From NCBI GenBank assembly GCA_046349855.1, contig JAXMBM010000004.1, forward strand, positions 62,001 through 126,000: a stretch of 64,000 bases of DNA, read 5' to 3'. The position numbers were made by a program, and so were the translations under genes. The notes under the pieces are model-generated. The model had not been told where the DNA came from. It saw only the letters and a program-made list of their open reading frames with translations, and searched no databases. Of the stretch, positions 8,891-18,382 are shown piece by piece (the first letter of the stretch is position 1; every line of letters starts with the position of its first letter). Origin of the DNA: CAIXSC01 sp046349855. Its GTDB lineage: Bacteria > Planctomycetota > Planctomycetia > Pirellulales > Pirellulaceae.

Positions 8891-9637
8891 TCAAGTGGCG
8901 GCATCGGCAACGAGCCAGCGGAGCGCTTTGGACCGAGCCAGCTCGGGCACCTGTTCCATCTTCGTCACCGTCGTGGCGATATCGTATTCCACTCGGCGAA
9001 ATTCCAGGCGGGAACCTTCCCACACGACATAGCAGGCGCGGCGATCGCCGTCCCGCGACTGTCCCACCGAACCGGCGTTGATGATCATGGGGCGGCCGTC
9101 CCAGGAACACTCGGCGGCCGCGGCCGCAGGCCGGAATGCATGGTCGGCGGTGAAGGCCCCCGGGATGTGCGTATGCCCGACAAAGGCCAGCGTACCGACG
9201 AGACGGAGAAGCGTTTCGTACCTCTCGGGCGGATCAACATCCTGCGGCAGGAGGTATTCGTGGAGAGGGCTGCGGGGGGACGCATGGACGCACAGCGCGC
9301 CGTCGATGCGGCCAACTCGCGGGAGTCCCTCCAGGTAGTCGCGAAGTTCGGCGGCCTGCCGATCGGCCTGCAATTGCTGACGCGTCCAGGCCATGATCTC
9401 CGAACTGGCCTCGCCGCCCACCTCGGGGCCAAACAGCACCGCTTCTTCGGCATTCCCCAGGAAGCTGTACTGAGCTCGCTGGCGGACCCACTGCAAACAG
9501 GCCACCGGCTCTGGCCCGTAACCGACACTATCGCCCAGGCACACCACTTGATCGATTCCCAGGCTGGTCAAGTCCGTGGCCACGGCCTGGAGGGCCGCCA
9601 GATTGCCGTGAATATCGCTCAGGATCGCTCGTCTCAT
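8891..9637 (-). CDS. Calcineurin-like metallophosphoesterase, middle tandem copy
   Basis: 248 residues from the ATG at 9637. An open frame extends ten codons further, but the other two copies begin with M-K/R-R-A-I/L-xSDIHGN, which fixes this start. Metal-site motifs are SDIHGN, CLGDSVGYGPEP, GNAEEA, VHASPR and GHTHIPG. The middle motif is unusual: where its paralogues have GNHDEA/GNHDHA this copy has GNAEEA, so the catalytic His and the following Asp are replaced. That should weaken or abolish normal phosphoesterase chemistry unless another residue takes over. The gene lies 37 bases after its upstream paralogue and 72 bases before its downstream one. Confidence 0.85.
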   Translation of the reverse strand: MRRAILSDIHGNLAALQAVATDLTSLGIDQVVCLGDSVGYGPEPVACLQWVRQRAQYSFLGNAEEAVLFGPEVGGEASSEIMAWTRQQLQADRQAAELRDYLEGLPRVGRIDGALCVHASPRSPLHEYLLPQDVDPPERYETLLRLVGTLAFVGHTHIPGAFTADHAFRPAAAAAECSWDGRPMIINAGSVGQSRDGDRRACYVVWEGSRLEFRRVEYDIATTVTKMEQVPELARSKALRWLVADAAT

Positions 9638-9674
9638 CACATCCGCCTGACCGGGCCGGCGCGGCAACCTGGAG

Positions 9675-10424
9675 CTACCGGCCCGTCTTCAGCCGATCCC
9701 CCAACATGTTGTCCAATTCGCTGACCGCGTAGATCTTGTTGGCCGTGATATTCACGTCGTAAACCACGCGGCGGAACTGAATCCGATCGTCGGAGAGCAC
9801 CACATAGCAGGCCCGCGGATCGTCGTCGCGCGGTTGTCCCACCGAGCCCACGTTGACCATGAGCTTTTCGCTGCCCAGGGAGAACTCGTAATTGCACTCG
9901 TCAGGGCGCACGAATTCCTGCCCGGCCGTGAACACACCCGGCAAATGGGTATGCCCCTGAAAGCAGTACTGCGGCACACGCTGGAACAGCGCATCCATCT
10001 TCCGCTGATTGTAAATATCTTCCGGGAAAACGTACTCGTTCATCACGTCCCGCGGCGAGCCGTGGACGTAGAGGATCGAACCTTCCTTGCGCGACCCTTC
10101 CAGCGCATTGAACCAGTCCCAGCGCTGCTCGATGACCTTCGAGGAGCCGCGTGAATCGAGCTGCTCGCGCGTCCAGTAAATGGCTCGCAAAGCCACCGGA
10201 TTGAAACCCGCCGGATCCCACAGCGCGGCATGATCGTGATTGCCGCGAATGGCCACCTGGCAGCGGTTCATCACCTCTTCCACGCACTCGCAAGGGTTCG
10301 GCCCATAGCCGACGATGTCGCCGAGGCAATAGATGTCCGTGATGTTCTGAGCGCGAATATCCGCGAGGACGGCCCGCAGGGCTTCCAGGTTTCCATGAAT
10401 ATCACTGATGAGGGCCCGCTTCAC
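9675..10424 (-). CDS. Calcineurin-like metallophosphoesterase, first tandem copy
   Basis: 249 residues starting MKRALISDIHGN. Metal-binding motifs SDIHGN, CLGDIVGYGPNP, GNHDHA, VHGSPRD and GHTHLPG are all intact, so an active binuclear-metal phosphoesterase is expected in the cytoplasm. It is the promoter-proximal member of a three-gene tandem array that runs into yidC. The high similarity to the copy at 8069-8818, over the whole length, points to duplication. The physiological substrate is not predictable from the sequence. Confidence 0.88.
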   Translation of the reverse strand: MKRALISDIHGNLEALRAVLADIRAQNITDIYCLGDIVGYGPNPCECVEEVMNRCQVAIRGNHDHAALWDPAGFNPVALRAIYWTREQLDSRGSSKVIEQRWDWFNALEGSRKEGSILYVHGSPRDVMNEYVFPEDIYNQRKMDALFQRVPQYCFQGHTHLPGVFTAGQEFVRPDECNYEFSLGSEKLMVNVGSVGQPRDDDPRACYVVLSDDRIQFRRVVYDVNITANKIYAVSELDNMLGDRLKTGR

Positions 10425-10494
10425 GGTGGCCGACCTTTCGCGCGTTTTCGTCCGTCGTCGCCTGAGGCCGATCGCGGATCACGCTTCCAAACCC

Positions 10495-10520
10495 CCAAGC
10501 CCGGGCCAGTTTAGGCTTGG
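10495..10520 (-). terminator. Hairpin after the sensor kinase gene
   Basis: A perfect 7-bp stem (CCAAGCC / GGCTTGG, 12-base loop) lies 12 bases beyond the histidine kinase stop codon at 10533. It has no T-run; a weak or factor-dependent end of the two-component operon is possible. Confidence 0.35.
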
Positions 10521-10532
10521 TCGTTTCCCTGG

Positions 10533-11939
10533 TCAAGAGACGACCAGCGGCAAGCGGACCGAGACCCGCGTTCCCTTGCCCGCCTGGCTGTCCAGCGAGA
10601 TGACCCCCCCGTGGGCCACCACCACCGCTTCGCAGATGCTCAGCCCCAGTCCGGTCCCCCCGACCCCGGCCTCCTTCTGCCGAGCCTTGTCGGCGCGAAA
10701 AAAACGCTCGAAGACACGCGGAATGTCCTCGTCCCGGATACCGATCCCCGTATCCTCGACGATTAATTCGGCCTGATCGTCCGCCTCCCGCCGCTCCAGC
10801 CGTACCGAGACGCTCCCGCCAGGCAACGTGTACTTGACGGCATTGTCGATCAGATTGTTCACCACCTGCCGCAAATGATGCCGATTGGCTCGCACCATCA
10901 GGCCGGTGGCGATGGAGGACGATAGGGTCACCCCTTTGAACTCGGCGGCCGCCTCGAACATCGACACGGAGGACCGCACGGTGAACGACCAGTCGAGCGG
11001 TTCGCGGATGACCGCGTCGGCCGGCGTTTCCGATTCGGCCAGCAACAGTAACTGGTTCACCAGCATCCCCAGCGATTCGCATTCGGATGTCAGCCTGACG
11101 AGTACCTCCTGATATTCCTCGGCCGTACGATCACGGTCCAGAGCCACCTCGATCGTGCTCCGCAGGGCTGCCAGCGGCGTCCGCAATTCGTGGGCGGCAT
11201 TCGCCAGAAAATCCTGGCGTTGCCGCACATGCCGCGCCAGCCGATCCAGCAGGCGGTTGATCGTCCGCGACAGTTGATCCAACTCGTCACCTGTGCCGCG
11301 AATCGGCAAGCGTTCGTCCAGTCGGTTCGGACGCAACTCGTCGGCTTTCCGCTGCAACTCTCCCAGCGGCCGGATCACCGTGCTGGCGAGCCAGGAACCG
11401 GCCAGCGGCGACAAAACGCACACCAGCGTCGCGACGAACAGCGCCAACTGGTCAATCCGCGTCATGTCGCGGCGAAAGGGTGAAAGCGAGGAGCCAACTC
11501 GAACCACGATCTGGTGGCCCGACGGGGAGTCAAAGTTGAATTGCACGACGCGGTATTCCCCTTTGTCCACGGCCGACAGCAGCCGTGGACTCGGCATCAA
11601 CGGTGTCTTCGGCGGCGCGTGGGAACTGGCCCAGATTTGCTGGCCGTGTTCATCGATCAAACGCACGTACCAGCCATACAGTTCGTGGGCCTGCGACTTG
11701 CGCGTCAGATCCTCGTACAGCGAATCGGCGGACTGTGGATACTTGTCGCGCAGGTTGAGCAGAATTTCCTGGGCGTCCTGTTTGAGGACGGCATCCAGTT
11801 CTCCCAGCAACGCCGAGCGAATGGCGAATCGGACGCCGAGTGTCGTGGCCAGCCCCACCACCGCCACCGCAATGGCATTCCACAGGATGAGGCGGGCCCG
11901 AAACGACCGGAAGGCCCCTTTAAGCCGCGCGAAGGGCAT
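10533..11939 (-). CDS. OmpR-partner sensor histidine kinase
   Basis: 468 residues. Two membrane helices (about residues 18-42 and 160-182) bracket a periplasmic sensing domain of about 115 residues, followed by HAMP, the dimerisation domain with the phospho-acceptor box AAHELRTPLAALRS, and a catalytic ATPase domain with N box NNLIDNAVKYT, G1 box DTGIGI and a G2 region GGTGLGLSICEAV. This is a complete CusS/QseC-like kinase. Its start overlaps the end of the response regulator gene by 20 bases, so translation is probably coupled. The signal it senses is not evident. No metal-efflux genes flank the pair. Confidence 0.92.
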   Translation of the reverse strand: MPFARLKGAFRSFRARLILWNAIAVAVVGLATTLGVRFAIRSALLGELDAVLKQDAQEILLNLRDKYPQSADSLYEDLTRKSQAHELYGWYVRLIDEHGQQIWASSHAPPKTPLMPSPRLLSAVDKGEYRVVQFNFDSPSGHQIVVRVGSSLSPFRRDMTRIDQLALFVATLVCVLSPLAGSWLASTVIRPLGELQRKADELRPNRLDERLPIRGTGDELDQLSRTINRLLDRLARHVRQRQDFLANAAHELRTPLAALRSTIEVALDRDRTAEEYQEVLVRLTSECESLGMLVNQLLLLAESETPADAVIREPLDWSFTVRSSVSMFEAAAEFKGVTLSSSIATGLMVRANRHHLRQVVNNLIDNAVKYTLPGGSVSVRLERREADDQAELIVEDTGIGIRDEDIPRVFERFFRADKARQKEAGVGGTGLGLSICEAVVVAHGGVISLDSQAGKGTRVSVRLPLVVS

Positions 11940-12591
11940 AGCCTCGCCCTCGGACCGTTTGAATCAGCGGTTCGGCAAACCCCCGGTCGACCTTGCTGCG
12001 CAGCCGATTGATGTGCACCTCGATGACGTTGGTAACCCCTTCCCAGTCGGCTTCCCACAAGTGCTCGCACAACATCTTGCGGGTCACCACCTGGCCGGCG
12101 TACCGCATGAGGAATTCGAGCAGGCTGAACTCGGTGGGAGTCAGTTCGATCTCGCGCCCTTCCCGAGTCACGCGGCGATTGGTCAGGTCGAGCCGCAACG
12201 GACCAACCACGACCTCGGAAGACGGCCGCTGCAACGCCCGCCGACAAACGGCCGATAGACGGGCCAGCAGCTCGGCAAAAGCAAAGGGCTTGACCAGATA
12301 GTCATCCGCCCCGGCATCCAGTCCCGCGACCCGCTCTTCAACCGATCCGAGCGCCGTGAGCACGATCACGGGAGTCCGCGCGCCCCGCGCCCGCAGTGTC
12401 CTGAGCACCTCCCAGCCGGAGAGGTCGGGGAGCATGAGATCCAGCAACACCACGTCAAACTGCTGCGACTCGGCCCGCGCCAATCCCTCCGCTCCACTTC
12501 GCACCCAGACGCACGTATTGCCGGCTTCGGTGAGTCCCTGTTCGAGGGACTTGCCCAACTGCAGTTCGTCTTCCACCACCAGTAGCATCAT
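11920..12591 (-). CDS. OmpR/PhoB-family response regulator
   Basis: 223 residues from the ATG at 12591 (an ATGATG pair, so 12588 is equally possible). The frame is open to 12855, but the extra 88 residues do not look like a regulator. The receiver domain has the acidic pair VVEDE, the phosphorylated Asp in VVLLDLMLPDLSGWE, the Thr in VLTALG and the Lys in DYLVKPF. The winged-helix DNA-binding domain follows (LTPTEFSLLEFLMRYAG, EVHINRLRSKVDRG, VRGRGYAL). It acts as the DNA-binding output of the downstream sensor kinase, whose start it overlaps. Confidence 0.93.
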   Translation of the reverse strand: MMLLVVEDELQLGKSLEQGLTEAGNTCVWVRSGAEGLARAESQQFDVVLLDLMLPDLSGWEVLRTLRARGARTPVIVLTALGSVEERVAGLDAGADDYLVKPFAFAELLARLSAVCRRALQRPSSEVVVGPLRLDLTNRRVTREGREIELTPTEFSLLEFLMRYAGQVVTRKMLCEHLWEADWEGVTNVIEVHINRLRSKVDRGFAEPLIQTVRGRGYALRAA

Positions 12592-12628
12592 AAGCGCTGC
12601 TCCCCACGGCCAGTCTGGCAACGAACGT

Positions 12629-12658
12629 ATCGTAGCCATTTCTCTCGCCGGATGTACA
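12629..12658 (-). promoter_or_regulatory. Possible promoter of the two-component operon
   Basis: On the minus strand TGTACA (-35) and TACGAT (-10) are separated by 18 bases, ending 38 bases before the response regulator ATG. Each hexamer matches four of six sigma-70 consensus bases. The rest of the 280-base gap to 12871 shows nothing else recognisable. Confidence 0.3.
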
Positions 12659-12871
12659 GCGCGCCAGTCGAGTTGCGGAATCGTAACGCGGTCGATTGGT
12701 CCGGCCCATGACGTTGCCAAACGAAGGTCGCTCTGAACTGAACAACGACCGAGCGGCAACGGTAAGCTCGCCAGCGCGAGTGCGATGAGAAACGCGTGCC
12801 TCGCGAGCCGCGCTACGGCTCGCGCGAATCGGCACATGGACGCATGGGCCAGCAACGCGCCGCTGGCGGTC

Positions 12872-13765
<894 letters not shown>

Positions 13766-13822
13766 GATCGACCAGCTCCTGACAAAAGACACCGTTCCGC
13801 ACAGCGCGGAGCAGCGGGAGAA

Positions 13823-14299
13823 TCAGCACACGCAGGAGCTGATTTCAGGAGGAGCGCGCGAGGGTTGACGTCGTGGAGTTCGCACCCAAGGGGCGCTGTC
13901 GGTTTCGGCTGCCGGGGCCAACACGGTAAGTCGCACGGATAGCGCACCGCACGCTGGGGAAGGTGCGGCCGATTGAGCCAGGGCCCGGCAGACCGCGCAG
14001 TCGTCCGCATGAGCGTCCTGCGCGGCCGCGGCCCTGATCGTGAGCGTCCCCGGGGGAGCGGACTCCGACCGAGACGGTACTGCCAACGATACCGGAGATG
14101 GATGGCAGGTGGCCGCCGCGGCGCGACGCCGGGCAAATGGGTTGTCGGCATGTCCCGAGCAACACTGCGGAACTGGCTCACTTGCGGCGCCACAACCCGA
14201 GGCATGACCCCAGCAATGATGCCACGACCCTCCCAGCGCCAACTGGACGCTGACGATGCCGACGAGCAGCAAGTGGGAGAGTGGCTTCAAGAGATTCAC
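13823..14299 (-). CDS. Cysteine-rich exported hypothetical protein
   Basis: 158 residues from a GTG at 14299, then NLLKPL and a hydrophobic segment (SHLLLVGIVSVQLALG) that would serve as a signal or anchor. The mature part is rich in Cys and His (HHCWGH, QCCSGH, DDCAVCRAL) and ends in SSCVC, suggesting metal binding; this is inference. The frame is open further upstream to 14539, inside queG, but that part has no protein character. A promoter with a perfect TTGACA box placed so that transcription begins near 14350 supports the later start. No function is known. It lies directly before the DUF1559 gene, a pairing worth comparing in other planctomycetes. Confidence 0.6.
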   Translation of the reverse strand: MNLLKPLSHLLLVGIVSVQLALGGSWHHCWGHASGCGAASEPVPQCCSGHADNPFARRRAAAATCHPSPVSLAVPSRSESAPPGTLTIRAAAAQDAHADDCAVCRALAQSAAPSPACGALSVRLTVLAPAAETDSAPWVRTPRRQPSRAPPEISSCVC

Positions 14300-14356
14300 A
14301 AAACGACTCGTATTGCGGTGGCCGTAAGGGAAAGATCTCTGGCCACCGTTCCGCAA

Positions 14357-14385
14357 ATGGTATGCACCTGGGGAAGAGTTGTCAA
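14357..14385 (-). promoter_or_regulatory. Sigma-70-type promoter for the cysteine-rich/DUF1559 operon
   Basis: On the minus strand a perfect -35 box TTGACA and a -10 box TACCAT are separated by 17 bases. Initiation would fall near 14350, giving a leader of about 50 bases before the GTG at 14299. The -35 box overlaps the queG stop codon. Confidence 0.55.
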
Positions 14386-15506
14386 GAAAGGAGTGGGGCG
14401 CGGGCCAGCTGCAGTTCCTGCGACACCCCCTCATCGGTCTCAACCGCCGACCGCCGGTCGAGAATGGCCAGCAGATCGGCACGCCGGTACTGTCCCAAGG
14501 CCCAGGCGACCGCACCCCGGACCAGGGGTTCCTCGTCATCCAAGCGGCGAATCAGGGCGGGTAAGGCCTCCACCGGACGCTGATTTCCCAGGACATACGC
14601 CGCGTTCCGCAGCAGCCCTCGACGGCGGGCACGCCACAACGGTGTCTCCCGAAAAGCCGCGCGAAACTGAGCTTCGTCCCAGTCCAGCAGGGATACCAGA
14701 TCGAGTGGGTTGCGATCGGGCTGAGGCTGGAATGCGGCCTCGGTAGTACGAGGTGCCCGTCGATTCCAGGGACAAACGTCCTGGCAGACATCGCAGCCGA
14801 ACAGCCAGTCTCCCAGCCCCGCCCGCAGCGATTCCGGGACCGGCTCGCGCAGTTCGATGGTCAAGTAGCTGATGCAACGGGACGCATCGAGCACGTAGGG
14901 GGCGGGAAACGCCTGGGTCGGACAGGCGTCCAGGCAGGCTCGGCAACTGCCGCAATGATCGGTCTCCCACGGGGGATCGGCGTCCAGTTCGACGTCGGTC
15001 AACAGGGCCGCCAGGAAGAACCAGCTGCCGAGCTGGCGGTTGAGCAGCAGCGTGTGTTTACCGACCCAGCCCAGTCCGGCCAGCTGCGCGAAGTCGCGCT
15101 CCAACAGGGGCGCCGTATCGACGACTCCCCGCACGTTCGCGCCCGGCGACCAGGTCCGCAGCAAGTCGGCCAGATGATGGAGTTTCGGTCGGAGAAACTC
15201 GTGATAGTCGGCATCCCCCCAGGCGTAACGCGAGATCCGTCCCTGGCCCGGCCGCAGGGGCTCGGGGGCCGCAGTGGCATAATTCCAGCCGAGCATCAGG
15301 AGGCTCCGTACGCCGGCGAGTACCGACTGCGGATGGGCGTAGGCTTCCCGTCGCGTTTCCAGATAGTGCATCTGGCCGGCGTAGCCCGCGGTGAGCCAGG
15401 CCACGAGCCGTTCGTATCCCGGTGTCGGAACGGCCGCGCAGACACCGGCGAGGGCGAAGCCCTGGTCCGCCGCTGCCTGCTTGAGCCGTTTCGTGATACT
15501 CATCAT
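14382..15506 (-). CDS. queG: Epoxyqueuosine reductase QueG
   Basis: 374 residues; carries out the last step of queuosine synthesis, reducing epoxyqueuosine to queuosine in tRNA, using cobalamin and two 4Fe-4S clusters. The N-terminal half has the family segments YLETRR, GWNYAT and AWGDADYHEF. The ferredoxin-like part has CGSCRACLDACPTQAF and, later, FGCDVCQDVCPWNR, giving the eight cluster ligands. The C-terminus has HEAT-like repeats (AYVLGNQRPVEALPALIRRL, EPLVRGAVAWALGQ) as in long QueG proteins. ATGs at 15506 and 15503 are equally good; the frame open to 15557 has no conserved residues. It is divergent from the lipoprotein gene. Other queuosine genes are absent here. Confidence 0.94.
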   Translation of the reverse strand: MMSITKRLKQAAADQGFALAGVCAAVPTPGYERLVAWLTAGYAGQMHYLETRREAYAHPQSVLAGVRSLLMLGWNYATAAPEPLRPGQGRISRYAWGDADYHEFLRPKLHHLADLLRTWSPGANVRGVVDTAPLLERDFAQLAGLGWVGKHTLLLNRQLGSWFFLAALLTDVELDADPPWETDHCGSCRACLDACPTQAFPAPYVLDASRCISYLTIELREPVPESLRAGLGDWLFGCDVCQDVCPWNRRAPRTTEAAFQPQPDRNPLDLVSLLDWDEAQFRAAFRETPLWRARRRGLLRNAAYVLGNQRPVEALPALIRRLDDEEPLVRGAVAWALGQYRRADLLAILDRRSAVETDEGVSQELQLARAPLLS

Positions 15507-15565
15507 TCCCCCCGGCCCGCCCAGCGGTTTGGCCTCTGCGGTCCCGTGCCGCAACAAATTCGCTC

Positions 15566-15594
15566 TTGGCGAGTCCGAGTCGGGCCGCTAGTCT
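15566..15594 (+). promoter_or_regulatory. Promoter upstream of the proline-rich lipoprotein gene
   Basis: TTGGCG and TAGTCT are separated by 17 bases, ending 51 bases before the ATG at 15646. The -10 box has the same TAKTCT form seen at the tRNA-Cys, receiver and GYF-kinase genes in this window. Confidence 0.45.
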
Positions 15595-15645
15595 TCCGCG
15601 TCATTTTTTCGCGACCCTCCGGGTGGCCGGCAGGAGATACCGATC

Positions 15646-16101
15646 ATGTTCCTCGCCCTCGCGGCTCGTCGACTAACGCTGCTCGCCGCAGCCGCCGCGC
15701 TGCTCCTGGCGGGGTGTCATTCGGCCGGTGGCGCTACCAGCTTGTGGGGCAAGTCGGCCCGTGTGCCTCCGCCCAGTACAAGCAGTTATGGGACGGCCAT
15801 CGGCTACTATCAGCGTTCGGCCGGTGCTGGCAATACCCCCTCGACAACTCCTCCGCCCCCGCCCGTTCCGGCGACAGGCATACCCGCGACGGGCGCGCGA
15901 CCACCCTCGACGACGGGCGCCAGCACGATTCCGACCACTTCCGACTACCCGACGTCGCCCATTCCCACCGTCCCACCGACCTATCTGTCGACGCCCGCAC
16001 GCGTCGACACGGTCATCCAGCCGGCCCAGGCACAGGAACCGAATCTCAGCGGCACGAGCCTGCCCCCGCCGCCTCAGCCGCTGCGCTGGGGATCTCGCTG
16101 A
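15646..16101 (+). CDS. Proline/threonine-rich lipoprotein, function unknown
   Basis: 151 residues. A lipoprotein signal peptide ends in the lipobox LLLAGC at about residue 24, so the mature protein should be lipid-anchored through that Cys. The rest is low-complexity, rich in Pro, Thr, Ser and Ala (PPPPPVPATGIPATG, SPIPTVPPTY), with no recognisable domain. The ATG is supported by a GGAGAT ribosome-binding site. It precedes the TolC-like gene by about 150 bases and has its own promoter-like sequence. A cell-envelope structural or spacer role is possible but not shown by the sequence. Confidence 0.7.
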   Translation: MFLALAARRLTLLAAAAALLLAGCHSAGGATSLWGKSARVPPPSTSSYGTAIGYYQRSAGAGNTPSTTPPPPPVPATGIPATGARPPSTTGASTIPTTSDYPTSPIPTVPPTYLSTPARVDTVIQPAQAQEPNLSGTSLPPPPQPLRWGSR

Positions 16102-16173
16102 GCGTACGGACTGAGCACGAATATCCAACGCGAACGGGCGCGCGTGCCCCGCCGGACTCCCAGATAACTCAGA

Positions 16174-16202
16174 TTGACGCCGTCGCCGAAACGTGCCATT
16201 CT
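16174..16202 (+). promoter_or_regulatory. Promoter upstream of the TolC-like gene
   Basis: TTGACG and CATTCT are separated by 17 bases, with initiation expected near 16209 and a 47-base leader to the ATG at 16256. Confidence 0.45.
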
Positions 16203-16255
16203 GTGCCCGCAGATGCAAGTTCTCCGATCTTGTCCCGCCGGGTGGAGGTGCACGG

Positions 16256-17953
16256 ATGCACGCCTCGGTCCTATCGTTGGCCAGTCTGATCCTGCTGCAG
16301 CTTCAAGTTGCACCGGGCGATTCGGTGCAGTTGCAACCGCTGCGCCCCGCACCGCGTGCGAGTACCGAGTGGGGCCCGCCGGTCACCTCTTCCGCCCCGG
16401 CTCCGCTGCGTGGTTCGTTCGCTCAACCCCGGGGCGTGGCCCTGGCGGAAAGCGAATCTGAGTCCCCGGTCGAGGGACCGATGGAGGTACCAGCGGACGA
16501 GCGGCGCGATGACATGCCCGCACCGCCACCCCCACCTTCCCGTCCGCCGACTCATTCGCTGCTCGACATGGGCAACCGTGACACGCGAGAAATCGAGCGT
16601 GCGACTGCGCCTGCGAGTCGCCCCGCGATGTCGTTGCCTCACGCGTCATACGATGGTGTCAGTCGAGTGAATTACCAGAGTGAGCGGGCAGCGCCCACAG
16701 CACCGTTGCTCGTCAAGCATGCCCTCACGGTCCCCGAAGACGACGCCTGGCGACTCCCGGGGCAAGGGCTGGCGTTGTACACCGCGCTGGAACGCGTGGG
16801 CGAGCGGACGACGCGCGTGAGCCTGGTGCGATCGTACTGGCGCATGACCGCGGATGTGGCCGCGTATTATTGGTCGGTGGAAGAAGGTTCCTTTGTCGCC
16901 GGGTTGCAACCTGCCGGGCGGGGTGACGAAGGAGGGCTGCTGACTGCTGCCCGCCTGGAAGCGCAGGGACGACTCCAGCAGGCCAAGGTGACGGCCGCGG
17001 CGTCCCAGAATGAGCTGGCGGAATTGGCGCGTTTGACGATCCAGGACCCGCCCCCTCTGCCCGTCGACATTCCGCTGGTCAGTGCGTACCAGACCAAGTT
17101 TGACCGCATTTTTGCCAGTCGCACGCCACCGGCCGGACTGCGCCGCATCGCGTATTCCATTCCTCTGCAATTGGAACTCGTGGAAACACTGGCGGCGACG
17201 GTTGCCGCCGATACGGATCTGGTGAAAGATCGTCATCAGGAGCATCGCCAGGGGCAGGTGGCACTCGCCGATGTCCTGGCTGCCCACGATCGCCTGCATC
17301 GGCATCGAGTGGAATTCCTGCAGGCGGTACGCGTCTACAACGAGTTGATTGCCGAGTATGCGTTGGCGATCGCGGGAACGACCAACAATCAGACGCTGGT
17401 GTCGATGCTGATCCGCAATCCGGCGACACCGCGCACCTCGCAGGTTCCGCGCACCAGTGGAGTGCGCGATGCGGGGAGCGGTTATGGGAACCGCGGTTAC
17501 TCAGACAACTCATCCGCGGTGCGTTCGGCTCCCGCAGGCACGTATCCCAGCAACACTTACCCCGGCAATTCCTATCCGGGCCGCGCTCCGGCAGGTTCCA
17601 CGTACCCGAATGGTGCGGCACCGGCCGGCTCCTATCCGTCGGCACCGGGCGGCGGAGGAGCGGCTGCGACCGGTACCTATCCAGGAACGGGGCCAGGGAC
17701 ACGGACGTCGGCGGGAGGAAGTGGCCCGCCGCCACCGCCCAATGCTGCGGGACCCAGGACCTCCAGTCGCGGTGGAACCTGGATGGCTCCGCGCACGACG
17801 GTGCGTGACAATGCGGTCCGGGGTTCGTCTACCTTCCCTGAAGCAGGAATGCCGTTGGAAGGACAGCCGCAATATGTCGAGGGAGCGCCCGAGGAACCCC
17901 AACCGGGTGCCGATGGGCGCCCCGTGCTGGGCGCGCCGTACTCCACTCCGTAA
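16256..17953 (+). CDS. Exported protein with TolC-like helical region and Tyr/Pro/Gly-rich tail
   Basis: 565 residues from the ATG at 16256, which has a GGAGGTG site just upstream and opens a hydrophobic signal-like segment (LSLASLILLQLQVAP). Residues about 30-150 are Pro/Ser-rich. Residues about 150-400 are helical and Ala/Leu/Gln-rich and resemble the outer-membrane efflux (TolC) coiled-coil barrel: LEAQGRLQQAKVTAAASQNEL, then QVALADVLAAHDRLHRHRVEF and AVRVYNELIAEYALAI. The last 160 residues are low-complexity with repeated TYPS/TYPG/SYPG units. No inner-membrane pump or adaptor gene is nearby, so efflux is not asserted. A weak 6-bp hairpin follows the stop at 17957-17977. Confidence 0.65.
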   Translation: MHASVLSLASLILLQLQVAPGDSVQLQPLRPAPRASTEWGPPVTSSAPAPLRGSFAQPRGVALAESESESPVEGPMEVPADERRDDMPAPPPPPSRPPTHSLLDMGNRDTREIERATAPASRPAMSLPHASYDGVSRVNYQSERAAPTAPLLVKHALTVPEDDAWRLPGQGLALYTALERVGERTTRVSLVRSYWRMTADVAAYYWSVEEGSFVAGLQPAGRGDEGGLLTAARLEAQGRLQQAKVTAAASQNELAELARLTIQDPPPLPVDIPLVSAYQTKFDRIFASRTPPAGLRRIAYSIPLQLELVETLAATVAADTDLVKDRHQEHRQGQVALADVLAAHDRLHRHRVEFLQAVRVYNELIAEYALAIAGTTNNQTLVSMLIRNPATPRTSQVPRTSGVRDAGSGYGNRGYSDNSSAVRSAPAGTYPSNTYPGNSYPGRAPAGSTYPNGAAPAGSYPSAPGGGGAAATGTYPGTGPGTRTSAGGSGPPPPPNAAGPRTSSRGGTWMAPRTTVRDNAVRGSSTFPEAGMPLEGQPQYVEGAPEEPQPGADGRPVLGAPYSTP

Positions 17954-18046
17954 CCCAGGCTCACTGCCCGCGAGCCTCGGGCAACCGCGGTGCTCCCCAA
18001 GGAGCCCCGCGGTGCCGAGGAGGTTACCAGGAGAAACCAAGACGTA

Positions 18047-18382
18047 TCAGGCAGCCCGGCGTCGCACCGGAACGTGAGTGACCTGGGCGCGATGCCGTGA
18101 CACCACCAGGTGCACGAGCGCGGCGATCGTCAGATCGATAAGTTCCGCGGAGCGTCCTGCCATGCGTCGGCCCTGCTCGGCCGTCGTGCGTCGTACCAGT
18201 TCCCGGACCAGAGGCAATGCGCGGGCACGCACGTAGCCATACAGTTCCGACGACGACAATTCCCCTACTCGTGCTTCCATCAAGGGCCACACCGATTCCA
18301 GGCTGCGAGCGGCCAGTGCGTCGCTCATTTCCCCCAGACTCGGCTGTCCTCGCCACCGGGCAATCCAATCGAACAGATTCAT
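18047..18382 (-). CDS. Small hypothetical protein
   Basis: 111 residues starting MNLFDWIARW at the ATG at 18382, which has a good AGGAG site seven bases upstream. The frame is open for 21 more codons but those lack a ribosome-binding site. The protein is helical, with LSSSELYGYVRARALPLVRELV and IDLTIAALVHLVVSRHR, and has no signal peptide. No family is recognised. It stands alone between convergent and divergent neighbours. Confidence 0.55.
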   Translation of the reverse strand: MNLFDWIARWRGQPSLGEMSDALAARSLESVWPLMEARVGELSSSELYGYVRARALPLVRELVRRTTAEQGRRMAGRSAELIDLTIAALVHLVVSRHRAQVTHVPVRRRAA

